This document shows positions 15,694 through 24,841 of a stretch of DNA of 64,000 bases, piece after piece (the stretch's first letter is position 1; each line of letters starts with the position of its first letter). Both the position numbers and the translations under genes were made by a program. A model generated the notes under the pieces. The model was not told the DNA's origin, did no database searches, and saw only the letters and a program-made list of their open reading frames with translations. Origin of the DNA: Archangium sp. Lineage in GTDB: Bacteria > Myxococcota > Myxococcia > Myxococcales > Myxococcaceae. The stretch lies in the NCBI GenBank assembly GCA_030681645.1, contig JAUXRX010000049.1, positions 248,001 through 312,000 of the forward strand, given 5' to 3'.

Positions 15694-17517
15694 ATGCGCG
15701 CGCTGGCAGTGCTGGTGGGGTGGTCAGTCCTCGCAGCGAGCGCCTCCGCCGCCCCGCCCCCTCCGAGAGAGGCAGAAGTGCGCGCCGTCTCCGTCGCGAC
15801 CGTGGACGGAAAGCCCACCGGGCGCACCACCCCGGTCACCGTGGGTATCGCGCGCAACCGCGCCCGCGTCCCCTCGGTCCTGGTGGTGGAGGAGTTCACG
15901 GGAGGAAGCGGCGACCAGTGGCTGACCACGCTCTGGCAGGCCGCCTTCGTCGCCACGCAGGCCACCGCTTCCAGCCTGCTCCACTTCGGCTTCTCGCTCC
16001 GCGTGGGGGGCCGCATCGATGGGCCTTCCGCCGGGCTCCTCACCGCCTCGACCCTCATGGCCCTCATCAGGGGCAAGAAGGTCCTGCCCCACACCACGAT
16101 GACGGGCTCGATCAACCCCGACGGCAGCGCGGGCCCGGTCGACGGAATTCTCCTCATGCTTCGCGCGGCGGCCCACGATGGCGTGAAGCGTTTTGGGTTC
16201 CCCCTGGGCGGGCGGCAGCAGGTCGACGCGTCGGGAGAGACGGCCGATCTGCTCGCCGAAGGGCAGAAGCTGGGTGTCGAAGTGAAGGAGCTCGGCAGCC
16301 TCGACGAGGCCTACCTCTTCCTCACCGGCGAGACGCTGCCCCGGCCGGCCGCAGCCAGCGATGGCGACATGGAGCTGTGGCCCGCGGAGCTCGCCGCGAT
16401 CACCCGCCTCACCGGCCGCGTGCGTGCCGACTTCGAGGCCGAGCTCCCCGCGCTCGAGACGGCGCTGGCGAAGGTGGACCCGAAGTCGGCGGCCTCCTGG
16501 AGAGAGCTCATCGAGCGCTCGGCGCGGGAAGCCGACGACTTCGCGAAGAACGGTGACACCGTCCGCGCGATGGTGGTGTGGAGCTCGCTCCTGACCACCA
16601 CCCGCGTCGCCACGCAGGACGCCCTGCTCCAGAGCTCGCTCGACGCCAGGGACCTGGGGGCGGTCTTCGCGCAGCTCGAGGTGCAGGAGAACGCGCTCCC
16701 CCTCGAGCGGTCGAACCTGCGGCGCGAGATCGACGCCCACTTTCCCAACACCACCCGGGCCAACGACATCTACGCGCTGGACGTCCTCGAGAGCGTCGTC
16801 ACCCAGGGAAGAGCGCTCCGGGCCCTCGCAGACGCGAAGAAGCTGCTCGCCCTCTCCAGGGGAGCCAGCGCCGGATCATTCACCGACGAGAACTACCAGG
16901 CGTTCAGGCGGCTCACGCGCCGGTATGCCGAGGACCTGCTGCGCCTCAGGGAAGAGCTGAAGAATGGCCAGCGCTTCCTCGCGCTCTATGCGTCGCTTCC
17001 GCGGCTCAAGAAGTCGATGCCTCCGATCGACGCCGGCGCGCTCGCGGCTTCGTATGCGTCCGCCGGCGTGGCCTCGCGCGCTTCCTTCGAGGCGCGGGCC
17101 GGGGCGTTCAGCCAGAAGGACGAGGCCTGGCTCGACCTGGTGGCCTACGGCGACCTGTTGGCTACCGAGACCGATGGGCGGGCCCGGTTGGTGCTCGCCG
17201 CCCGGCAGACGATCTACTCGGCGTATCTCGTGAACACGTACGACGCGCTCGGCGGGCAGGTCGACGCGAAGGGCGTGTTCTCCATTCGCAACTCGCGCGC
17301 GCTCGCGGCGCAACTCGAGCTGGCGAGGGTTCGGGTGCTGCAGTCGTGTGGGCGGGCGAAGCGCGAGGTGGGCGGCATTCCTTTTCCGGCGCGCATGCGC
17401 TTTCTCAATGCACGGGCGGCGAGGGAAGGCAGTGATCGGCAGAAGGCTGACACGCTCGCCGAGCTGTGGATCAGCAACTGGTGGTGCGAGTTTGCGGTTC
17501 GCGACGGGAAGAAGTGA
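15694..17517 (+). CDS. Exported Lon-type (S16) domain protein, probably catalytically altered
   Basis: A 607-residue protein. The ATG at 15694 gives a clean signal peptide (MRALAVLVGWSVLAASASAA). Residues ~60-230 match the Lon/archaeal S16 proteolytic domain: VGGRIDGPSAGLLTA with the nucleophile-position Ser112, then TTMTGSINPDGSAGPVDGIL. The canonical motif continues GGxxxK, where the Lys completes the Ser-Lys dyad. Here it reads VDGILLMLRAA, with Met155 at the Lys position and Asp in place of the first Gly. The remaining ~370 residues are helical with no recognised domain. ATPase modules of true Lon are absent. It is probably a periplasmic non-peptidase or an enzyme using another base. Confidence 0.7.
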   Translation: MRALAVLVGWSVLAASASAAPPPPREAEVRAVSVATVDGKPTGRTTPVTVGIARNRARVPSVLVVEEFTGGSGDQWLTTLWQAAFVATQATASSLLHFGFSLRVGGRIDGPSAGLLTASTLMALIRGKKVLPHTTMTGSINPDGSAGPVDGILLMLRAAAHDGVKRFGFPLGGRQQVDASGETADLLAEGQKLGVEVKELGSLDEAYLFLTGETLPRPAAASDGDMELWPAELAAITRLTGRVRADFEAELPALETALAKVDPKSAASWRELIERSAREADDFAKNGDTVRAMVVWSSLLTTTRVATQDALLQSSLDARDLGAVFAQLEVQENALPLERSNLRREIDAHFPNTTRANDIYALDVLESVVTQGRALRALADAKKLLALSRGASAGSFTDENYQAFRRLTRRYAEDLLRLREELKNGQRFLALYASLPRLKKSMPPIDAGALAASYASAGVASRASFEARAGAFSQKDEAWLDLVAYGDLLATETDGRARLVLAARQTIYSAYLVNTYDALGGQVDAKGVFSIRNSRALAAQLELARVRVLQSCGRAKREVGGIPFPARMRFLNARAAREGSDRQKADTLAELWISNWWCEFAVRDGKK

Positions 17518-20451
17518 TCAGGGAGACACTTCCTGTACTTCTTCTTGTTCCTCGACTCGCGGCTCGAGCTGCACCCGCTGCGCTGCGCTGCGGAGCTCGA
17601 GCGGCGCCGAGGTGACCACGTTCTCGATCGACGCGGCCAGGGTGTAACGCCCGCACGGAAGCCCCCGCGCGTTGATCTCGAGCGCCGCCGTCGTCACCGG
17701 CACCTCGACCGACCCCGCCGCCTGGCCCACCAGGTCCCACGGCCCCTCGTAGTTCTCCATCGGCACCGTCAGCAGCCAGATCGCGTCGATGGGCTTGCTC
17801 GAGTGCAGTGACAGCCCGCACGCGCCAGCCTCCTCGCCCAGCGTCACCTCCATGCGCTCGCCCCTGACGTCGATCGCCCGCTGCACCCGGTTGAAGCGCG
17901 TGGAGAACAGCCACACCCCCTGCGGCAGATCGAGCTGGAAGCGCCCCTTCTCGTCCGTGTCGATCTCGATCGGACGCTGCGTCACCCGGCTCGTCGCGGT
18001 CACCAGCGTCGGCACCGCCCGGCCCGTCGGGTCGACCACCTTGCCGCTCACCGCGGTGCCCCGCTGCATCACCAGGTGCGCGATGGAGCCGACCCGCAGC
18101 GGCGTTCGTCCTGACATCGCACCGCGCGTCGCCACCAGCTCCTGCGGATCTTCCGAGGTGACGTTGAGCTTGAAGCGCCCGCTCGCGTCGGTCGTCGCCG
18201 GGGTGAGATCGACCGAGCCCATCACCGTCGCGCCGCTCACCGGCTTGCCCTCGCCGTCGAGCACGTCCCCTTCCACCACCGGCTCCTTCTTCACCACCAC
18301 GTCGCCGACGTCGCCCTCGGCCGTGGTCAGGAACACCGCCGAGTGCCCCTCCACCCAGACGTCGAGCGTGTGGTTGGGCGCCGGCACGTCGAAGCGGCCG
18401 TCGTCGGCCTTCACCAGTTCGCCGTTCGCCTCGAAGGCCCGCACCACCACGCCCCGCTCGTCGACCACGCGGCCGGTGACGCGCGCCACCTTCGGAATGG
18501 TGAGCACCACCTCGGTGGCGGGCGCGGTGACCTTCGCGTGGCCGGACTCCGCGCCGTTCTGGGCCAGGGCGTAGAGCTCCGCGGCGCCGGGCGCGACGCC
18601 CTTCCACTCGAAGCCCCCTTCAGCGTTGGTCACCACCGTCTCCGCGCGGCCGGTCACCGTCACCATCGCCTGCTCGACGGCCTTGCCGAGGTGATCGACC
18701 ACCTTCCCGCTGATCGTCGCGCCGGGGTCGGCGCGCAGGGTCACCTTCGTCACCCGGCCGTCGGTGATCTCCACCTTCTGCGAGAGCGGCAGCCGATCGG
18801 GGATCGTCTTCTCCACCACGTACGAGCCCGCGGCGAGGCCGGCGAGGCGCCCCGGCCTGCCTTCCTCGTCGTCGACCCACTTCACCGACTGGTCCTTCTC
18901 AGAGCGCACCATCACGTCGCTGGGCAGCGGCTTGCCGTCGGCGTCGAACACCTCGACCTCGAGCACGCCTTTCGCAGCCAGCCGCAGCGACACCGGCGGG
19001 CCCGGCACCTGCACGGTGGCTTCCGCCACGCCCTGCCGCTGCTCCTCGGCGCGCACCAGGAACGTGCCGCTGTAGTGGAGCTCGATCTCGAACTTCCCGT
19101 CGTCGTCGGTGAGGTCGAGGGCGATCTCCTGCTCGCTCTCCCAGGCCCCCACCCGGGCCATCGCCACGGGCTTGCCGTCACCGTCCAGCACGAGGCCCGA
19201 GAGCTTCGGCGCCGGCCGCATCGTCACCTCGATCGTGGTCTCACCGGGCTTGAGATCGACCGGCTTGTCGACGGCCACCATGCCCTCCGAGGTGACGCTC
19301 AGCGCGTACTCACCTTCCGGAACCGGACCCAGGATCAGCAACGCGCCCTGCTCGGCCTCGGCCGAGGCGTTGCCGTCGTTGCCCGAGAGCGAGCCGTTCA
19401 CCTGTTCCAGCGGCTCGCCCGACGCGCTCACCACCGTCACCAGCAGCTTCGCCCCGCGGCGCAACTCGAAGTGGACCTCGGTGATCGGCTTGACCAACTC
19501 GACGCTCTGCTCAGCGGCCGCGAGCGCGTCCGAGCTGACCCCCACCGTGTAGTAGCCGAAGGACAGCTGATCGAGCTGCAGCACGCCGTCACGCGTCCTC
19601 AGCTTCCGCGCCTCGCCGTGCATGAAGATGTCCACCTCGGCGTCGACGGGCTGGCCGCCCATGAGGGTGTGGATGATCAAGGTCCGCGGGGCCGCGAGCA
19701 CCACCTCGCCGCCGTTCTCCAGCCGCTGCGCCGCGGGGAGCGCGCCCTCGGCCTCGGCGAAGTACCACGCGTGGTGGTCGACGCTCTCGAGCGTGACCCT
19801 GCCCTCTGCGTCGACCCGCTTCTCCACCAGCGTGCCGTCGCGCGGGGAATAGAGCGTGACGCGCGCGCCCGCCACGAGCTTGCCCTCGAAGTCGGCCACG
19901 TGAACGTCCTGCACCAGCGCCGGCTCGAGGATGAGCTCGACCGCCTCGGAGTCGCACGACGCCTCGGCGCTGAACTGCCCGCTGAGGGCCACCACCTCGC
20001 CGCCCAGCGGCGCGTCTTCGAAGACGAAGCGGCCCTCGGCATCGGTGAGCACCTCGGCGATCGGCGCTGCCGCGCGCAGCGTGCCGTCGCGCACGCCCTG
20101 GATCACCCGCCGGATCGTCGAGTGATCTTCACAATCGAGCACCGCGAGGTGGCACACCCCACACTCCAGGTCCTCGATCTCCGGGCCCCCGGCGTAGAGC
20201 CGCACCCGCGCGCCGCTCACGGGAGTGCCGTTCGCATCGACCACCCGGCCCGCCACGCGCCCCACGCCCGCGTCGAAGGCCTCTTCGTCGGTCTGCACGT
20301 GAACGAAGGGCCGATCGAGCTGCCCCGAGGGATCCTCGGGCGGCGGCATGTCCGGGCCGCTCAGCTCGGGCTCGTTCATCAGCCACCACACCAGCCCGCC
20401 CGTCGTCAGCGCCACCACCACCACCGCGAGGACGACCCAGAGCCTCCTCAT
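17518..20451 (-). CDS. Large membrane-anchored carboxypeptidase-regulatory-like repeat protein (paralogue A)
   Basis: 977 residues from ATG 20449-20451 (a GTG directly ahead is an alternative). The N-terminal helix VVLAVVVVALTTGGLVWWLM anchors it, with the bulk outside the cytoplasm. The rest is a chain of about nine beta-sandwich units of the carboxypeptidase regulatory-like / CnaB type, each with a 'G.V.D..G.P..GA.V......T..DG.F......G.Y.L' pattern (GRVVDANGTPVSGARVRLYA, GLVLDGDGKPVAMARVG, GDVLDGEGKPVSGATVMG, GKVVDPTGRAVPTLVTA). A short CGVCHLAVLDC segment near residue 95 is shared with its upstream paralogue. Likely a surface or periplasmic structural/adhesive protein; no enzyme motif is seen. 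The two paralogues are 3 nt apart and cotranscribed. Confidence 0.75.
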   Translation of the reverse strand: MRRLWVVLAVVVVALTTGGLVWWLMNEPELSGPDMPPPEDPSGQLDRPFVHVQTDEEAFDAGVGRVAGRVVDANGTPVSGARVRLYAGGPEIEDLECGVCHLAVLDCEDHSTIRRVIQGVRDGTLRAAAPIAEVLTDAEGRFVFEDAPLGGEVVALSGQFSAEASCDSEAVELILEPALVQDVHVADFEGKLVAGARVTLYSPRDGTLVEKRVDAEGRVTLESVDHHAWYFAEAEGALPAAQRLENGGEVVLAAPRTLIIHTLMGGQPVDAEVDIFMHGEARKLRTRDGVLQLDQLSFGYYTVGVSSDALAAAEQSVELVKPITEVHFELRRGAKLLVTVVSASGEPLEQVNGSLSGNDGNASAEAEQGALLILGPVPEGEYALSVTSEGMVAVDKPVDLKPGETTIEVTMRPAPKLSGLVLDGDGKPVAMARVGAWESEQEIALDLTDDDGKFEIELHYSGTFLVRAEEQRQGVAEATVQVPGPPVSLRLAAKGVLEVEVFDADGKPLPSDVMVRSEKDQSVKWVDDEEGRPGRLAGLAAGSYVVEKTIPDRLPLSQKVEITDGRVTKVTLRADPGATISGKVVDHLGKAVEQAMVTVTGRAETVVTNAEGGFEWKGVAPGAAELYALAQNGAESGHAKVTAPATEVVLTIPKVARVTGRVVDERGVVVRAFEANGELVKADDGRFDVPAPNHTLDVWVEGHSAVFLTTAEGDVGDVVVKKEPVVEGDVLDGEGKPVSGATVMGSVDLTPATTDASGRFKLNVTSEDPQELVATRGAMSGRTPLRVGSIAHLVMQRGTAVSGKVVDPTGRAVPTLVTATSRVTQRPIEIDTDEKGRFQLDLPQGVWLFSTRFNRVQRAIDVRGERMEVTLGEEAGACGLSLHSSKPIDAIWLLTVPMENYEGPWDLVGQAAGSVEVPVTTAALEINARGLPCGRYTLAASIENVVTSAPLELRSAAQRVQLEPRVEEQEEVQEVSP

Positions 20452-20454
20452 CAC

Positions 20455-23412
20455 TCACTGCACCAGCGTCACTTCGGCGCCCGCGGGCACCGAGACTGGA
20501 ACGATGATCGGCCCGCCCGGCACCGCGGCGTGGAAGCTGGCCCAGATGAGCGTGTAGCGCCCGGGGGCGAGCGCACCGAGCGTCACCCGGTCTCCCTGCG
20601 GCTGGTACACGAGCTGCGCCCAGGTCGAGCGCAGCAGCTCCATCGGCGGGTTGCCCACGGCGCGCACGTCACCGCGCACCAGCCACAGCGCGTAGCCGGG
20701 CTTCGGCGCCAGGCGCACCGACAGCGTGCCCAGGCCGGGCACCGGGCCGAAGTCGAGCCGCGCCTCGGCGCCTGAGATCTCCGCGATCACCGCGGGCGGA
20801 TCCTCCGACTGGGTCTGGACCGCGGGCAGCGAGAGCATGAAGCGGTAGATGCCGGGCGCGACCTCCATCGAGTAGGTGCCGTCGGCGTTGGTGACGACGC
20901 TCACCGACTCACCGCGATCGACGTTGACGCCGGCGATCTCCATGCCCGCAGCGGGCGTGCCGTTGGGCAGGTACGCGAGCCCGCTCAGCTTCACGCCCGG
21001 CTTGAGCAGGAGCTCCAGGCCCTGCAGCGCCCCGTCGCTCACCGTCTTGGTGGCGGTGCGCCGGCCCTTCTTCGCCACCACGGTGAACTCGCGCTGGAAG
21101 GCGGGCTTTCCGAGGGCGAAGCGGCCGTCCTGCCCGCTGAGCACCGACTGCTCGCAGCTGTCACAGCTCACCACCGCGTCGACCACCGGCGCCCCACCCT
21201 CGTCGCGCACGATGCCCGTCACCTGCGGCGCGCGATCGAGATCGAAGTCGCCCAGCTCGGGGTTGTTCGGGCGATCGGCCATCATCGGCTCGTAGCCGGG
21301 CGCCTCGATCGAGACGATCACCCGATCCTCGGTCGCCGGCAGCGGCAGCTCGAAGCGCCCATCGGAAGACGTCACCTCGTGTTCGTCGACCCGGAAGTTC
21401 TTGAGCGGCTGGCCATCACCCAGCACCCGTCCGCGGAAGGTGGGCTGGCGGCGCAGCACCAGGCGCACCGGCTCGCCACCCGGCTTCGCAGAGACGCGTT
21501 CGAGCTGATCGAAGCCCTTCTGCGCCACGCGCAGCACGTAGGTGGTGTTCGGCCGCAGCGGAGAGAGCGAGAACTGGCCCTGGGCATCGGAGACCGCGGG
21601 CTCGGCGCCACGAGGTAGCACCGCCACGCTCACCCCGGGGATCGGCGTGCCCAGCGTATCGACCACCTGGCCGGCGATCTTCGCCCCGGCCTTCAGCTCG
21701 GCGTTGACGTGCAGGAGGTCACCGTCGCGCAGCGAGAGCGGCTGGCGCTCGGAAGGCAGGTAGTCCGGGTGGGTGGCGACGAGCGTGTACGTGTCCTGCG
21801 GGAGGCCGCGCATCAGCACCACCCCATCGGCGCCCGAGGTGCGATCGCTGCGGAAGTTGCCCTTGGAATGAAAGAGCGTGACCGACGCGCCCTCGACCCG
21901 GCGGCCGCCCGCGCTCACGGTGATCTCCGCGCCGGCGCGAGGCTCGAGCTGCAGCTCGACACCCTCCTTCGGGGCCTGCACCTTCACGTCGCCGCCGCCC
22001 CAGTCGGAGTGGTGCGCGTGCAGCTCGTACAACCCGGGGGAAGGCACCGGCGCGACGAAGCGGCCCTCGCTGTCGGCGATGATCGAGTCGCCCGTGGGCG
22101 TGACCAGCACCGACACGCCCGGAGCAGGTCGGCCGTACTCGTCGATCACCCGGCCGCTGATCACCGTGCCCTTCGTCATGGTGATCGCGATCGGCGTCTC
22201 GCCCGGCTTCACCTGCACCGGCACGGTGGTGGGCTGGTACCCGTCAGCGGTGACGCGCAGCTGGTACTCGCCCACGCCCAGCGGCCCGAACAGCACCAGC
22301 TCACCGGTCTGCGCCTTGCGCTTGTTCACCTTCTCGTGACCGCGGGTGAGCAGCTCGAGCGTCGGGTTGACGACCGGCTGCTCGGAGTCATCGAGCACGG
22401 TGGCGGCGATCGTTCCACCGCGCTCGAGCGTGAGGGTGATCTGGGTGACCGCCGCCGAGAGCGTGACGCGCTGGGGCACGGTGGAAAGCTCGCCCGCGAC
22501 CGCGGAGACCATCAGCTCGCCGGCGTAGAGCTCGTCGATCGATCGGAAGCCCGCCTTCACCTCGAGCTGGCGCGTGAGGTGATCGCCCTGGAGCGAGAGG
22601 AAGGCGTCGATCGGCTTCCCGTTCGACAGCACGCGCACCTCGAGCCGCCGCGGGAGCTGCAGCGTGAGCACCACGGGATCGCCCCCAGCCTCCGCCTCGT
22701 CCTCCAATGCGGCCAACCGGCCCGGCGCCACCGCGCTCACCGCGAACGGGCCTTCACCGAGCCCGGCGAAGCTGAAGCGGCCCTCGGCGTCTGACGTCGT
22801 CTCGACCACCCGCGCCAACCGCCGCGAGGTGACGCGCACGGTGCCCATCACGGGAAGCCCCGACTCGTCGCGCAGGCGCCCCGTCAGTGACCGAGGCAGC
22901 GGGAGAAAGAGCTCGACCGGATCGCCCGGGGCGGCCCGTTCCTTCACGCCGTCGCCAAAGCCCACCGCGCGGCCCCACACGGTGAAGCTGGTGCCGGCGA
23001 GCTGCTCGAAGCGGAACTTGCCCTGCGCATCGCTGCGCACGGTGAGCGCAGGCACCTGCTCGCCGCTGCGCGTCTCCAGCAGCGTGGCCACGGCGCGGGC
23101 GGTCTCGTGGGCGTGGCACGAGAGCAGCCGCTCGGAACACACCCCGCACCGCAGTCCAGTCAGGCTCGGTTGGCTGGAGGCGGCGAGGAAGACCTCGGCG
23201 TCGGCGATGGGCTTGCCGCCCGGCTCCTTCACCACGCCGGTCAACGTGAGGCCCTGCTGCGTCCCGGTCGCGCGCACCTCGACCGCCTGGAACTGTGGGG
23301 GCGCTTCGACCGGGGGCTCGACCACGGGGTCGATCGTTCGCGGCCAGAGCAGGAAGGCCGCCACGACCATCGTGACGAGCCCCCCGAAGATGATGAACCA
23401 CAGGCGGCGCAT
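20455..23412 (-). CDS. Large membrane-anchored carboxypeptidase-regulatory-like repeat protein (paralogue B)
   Basis: 985 residues from ATG 23410-23412; MRRLWFIIFGGLVTMVVAAFLL (quoted in part) is a signal-anchor almost identical in layout to paralogue A. Tandem regulatory-like beta domains fill the rest (GVVKEPGGKPIADAEVFLA, GRVIDEYGRPAPGVSVLV, GQVVDTLGTPIPGVSVAVL, GIVRDEGGAPVVDAVVSCD). Near residue 90 it carries CGVCSERLLSC followed by HETAR, aligned with CGVCHLAVLDC and HSTIR in paralogue A, so the three cysteines and the His are conserved while the intervening residues vary. A second Cys pair (SCDSCEQS) occurs near residue 755. It is a surface-exposed duplicate; function is unknown. Confidence 0.75.
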   Translation of the reverse strand: MRRLWFIIFGGLVTMVVAAFLLWPRTIDPVVEPPVEAPPQFQAVEVRATGTQQGLTLTGVVKEPGGKPIADAEVFLAASSQPSLTGLRCGVCSERLLSCHAHETARAVATLLETRSGEQVPALTVRSDAQGKFRFEQLAGTSFTVWGRAVGFGDGVKERAAPGDPVELFLPLPRSLTGRLRDESGLPVMGTVRVTSRRLARVVETTSDAEGRFSFAGLGEGPFAVSAVAPGRLAALEDEAEAGGDPVVLTLQLPRRLEVRVLSNGKPIDAFLSLQGDHLTRQLEVKAGFRSIDELYAGELMVSAVAGELSTVPQRVTLSAAVTQITLTLERGGTIAATVLDDSEQPVVNPTLELLTRGHEKVNKRKAQTGELVLFGPLGVGEYQLRVTADGYQPTTVPVQVKPGETPIAITMTKGTVISGRVIDEYGRPAPGVSVLVTPTGDSIIADSEGRFVAPVPSPGLYELHAHHSDWGGGDVKVQAPKEGVELQLEPRAGAEITVSAGGRRVEGASVTLFHSKGNFRSDRTSGADGVVLMRGLPQDTYTLVATHPDYLPSERQPLSLRDGDLLHVNAELKAGAKIAGQVVDTLGTPIPGVSVAVLPRGAEPAVSDAQGQFSLSPLRPNTTYVLRVAQKGFDQLERVSAKPGGEPVRLVLRRQPTFRGRVLGDGQPLKNFRVDEHEVTSSDGRFELPLPATEDRVIVSIEAPGYEPMMADRPNNPELGDFDLDRAPQVTGIVRDEGGAPVVDAVVSCDSCEQSVLSGQDGRFALGKPAFQREFTVVAKKGRRTATKTVSDGALQGLELLLKPGVKLSGLAYLPNGTPAAGMEIAGVNVDRGESVSVVTNADGTYSMEVAPGIYRFMLSLPAVQTQSEDPPAVIAEISGAEARLDFGPVPGLGTLSVRLAPKPGYALWLVRGDVRAVGNPPMELLRSTWAQLVYQPQGDRVTLGALAPGRYTLIWASFHAAVPGGPIIVPVSVPAGAEVTLVQ

Positions 23413-23513
23413 GGGCGGTGTCAGGCTACCCCTCAAGACACCCGAGCGCGCCCCCCTGTTCCGCGTGGGCTGAGCCGCCCCCGAGTCCGCTCGGGGTGAA
23501 CGGGCGGGCTGCC

Positions 23514-24818
23514 TCAGAAGTCGTAGCGGATGGCCGCGGTGACGCCGTAGACGTTCGCCGAGTAGGTGTAGCCGGGCTGGCTGTCGACGGCGGCCTTGTT
23601 CGCCTCACGCGAGAGGAGGAACTGGGCCTGTCCGGCGACGTCGATCTGCACCGGGTGCTGGAAGATCTCGAGCGGGTCGCTGAAGTTGAAGCCGATGCCG
23701 CCGGTGATGCCGATCGCCGTGCCGTCGAGCAGGTTGGTGCCTTGCGTATCCTGCTTCGGTACCGGAGTCGGCCGCAGGAACGCCCCGGCCCGCGCCGCGA
23801 AGCGCTCCGACACCCGGTACTCGGCGCCTGCGCGAACGCCGAAGGTGTCGGTGAAGCCCGGCTTCTGTTCAGCCGAGGTGACGTCGAGCGCCGAGCCCAG
23901 GCCCAGCGCCTCGAGCGTCGGGCCCGACAGATCGATGTTGATGCCCACGTACGGCGACGGCGCGGCGCTCCAGTTCTGCCACTCGCCGTCGAGCGTGAAG
24001 GTGAGGTTCTCGGTCGCGTCGAAGGCCGCCCCGAAGTTGAGCGTGTGCGGGGTGAAGTGCGCCACGCCCGACACGGTGAAGCCCAGGGTGCCGATGCCCT
24101 CGAGGTCCACCTTCGCGGGGATGACCACCTTGAGCTTCATCTCCCACTTGAAGGTGACGCCGAGGCGGATGCGCTTGTGCGGGGTGACGGCCAGCGAGAA
24201 CACCGGCGCGACCCGGGTGGCGAGGTACGCGTTCAGATCGCCGCTGTTCACCTGCTTGCTGAACAGGTCGACCGACACGTTGGCGCCGTTGCCGATCAGA
24301 TCGGCCAGGGCCTGCACGCCCAGCCCCACCTTGAGCCAGTCGACGATCTTGATGCCGGCGCCCAGGTGGAGAATCAGGCGCTCCGGGCTGGCGTGGTAGC
24401 GGTACCAGTACGGCTGGTTCGAGCCGACGATGTTCACCCGCAGCAGGTTCGCCGTGGGCAGGTAGACGCCCAGGCCGAGCGCGAGGTGGTTCTTCACCTT
24501 GCCACCGAGCGGGAAGAGCAGGCCCACCGAGGTGCCCACCGAGTCGGGCGCGTTCGAGTTGCTCAGATCGAGCGGCTTGGCGAGGTCCTTCGACTTCACG
24601 TCGGCGACCATCCGGTAGAACTGGAAGTTGAAGCCGAAGTTGACGTCCTTGCGATCGACCAGGAGCGCGGGGTTGTAGAACACCGCGGTGTAGTCGTTCG
24701 CCTCGGCGGTCATCGCGCCGCCCATCGCCGTCGCGCGCGGGCCGTAGCCGAAGGTGTTGAAGACGTCAGCCTGGGCGAGCAGCGGCGCAAGCGCGAACAG
24801 CACGACCCAGGATCGCAT
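23514..24818 (-). CDS. FadL/OmpP1/TodX-family outer-membrane transport porin
   Basis: 434 residues from ATG 24816-24818, preceded 5 nt away by a strong GGGGGAG ribosome binding site. The signal peptide (VVLFALAPLLAQA) is followed by DVFNTFGYGPRATAMGGAMTAEANDYTAVFYNPALL (quoted in family blocks: GPRATAMGGAMTA and YTAVFYNPALL), the hallmark N-terminus of the FadL family, which plugs a 14-strand barrel and passes hydrophobic substrates such as long-chain fatty acids. The C-terminus ends VTAAIRYDF, with the terminal Phe needed for barrel insertion. Substrate is unknown. Confidence 0.88.
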   Translation of the reverse strand: MRSWVVLFALAPLLAQADVFNTFGYGPRATAMGGAMTAEANDYTAVFYNPALLVDRKDVNFGFNFQFYRMVADVKSKDLAKPLDLSNSNAPDSVGTSVGLLFPLGGKVKNHLALGLGVYLPTANLLRVNIVGSNQPYWYRYHASPERLILHLGAGIKIVDWLKVGLGVQALADLIGNGANVSVDLFSKQVNSGDLNAYLATRVAPVFSLAVTPHKRIRLGVTFKWEMKLKVVIPAKVDLEGIGTLGFTVSGVAHFTPHTLNFGAAFDATENLTFTLDGEWQNWSAAPSPYVGINIDLSGPTLEALGLGSALDVTSAEQKPGFTDTFGVRAGAEYRVSERFAARAGAFLRPTPVPKQDTQGTNLLDGTAIGITGGIGFNFSDPLEIFQHPVQIDVAGQAQFLLSREANKAAVDSQPGYTYSANVYGVTAAIRYDF

Positions 24819-24841
24819 CAGCACTCCCCCAGCGGTGTTGA

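Noticed and set aside
17518-20451. CGVCH in paralogue A as a c-type heme site
   Set aside because: The His is replaced by Ser in paralogue B and there is no second CxxCH or heme ligand context, so the shared feature is the cysteine set only.
18343-20775. Long plus-strand open frame of ~810 codons opposite the large surface-protein gene
   Set aside because: It is His/Arg/Leu-rich with no domain or start signal and lies antisense to a gene with clear repeat domains; high-GC DNA creates such mirror frames.
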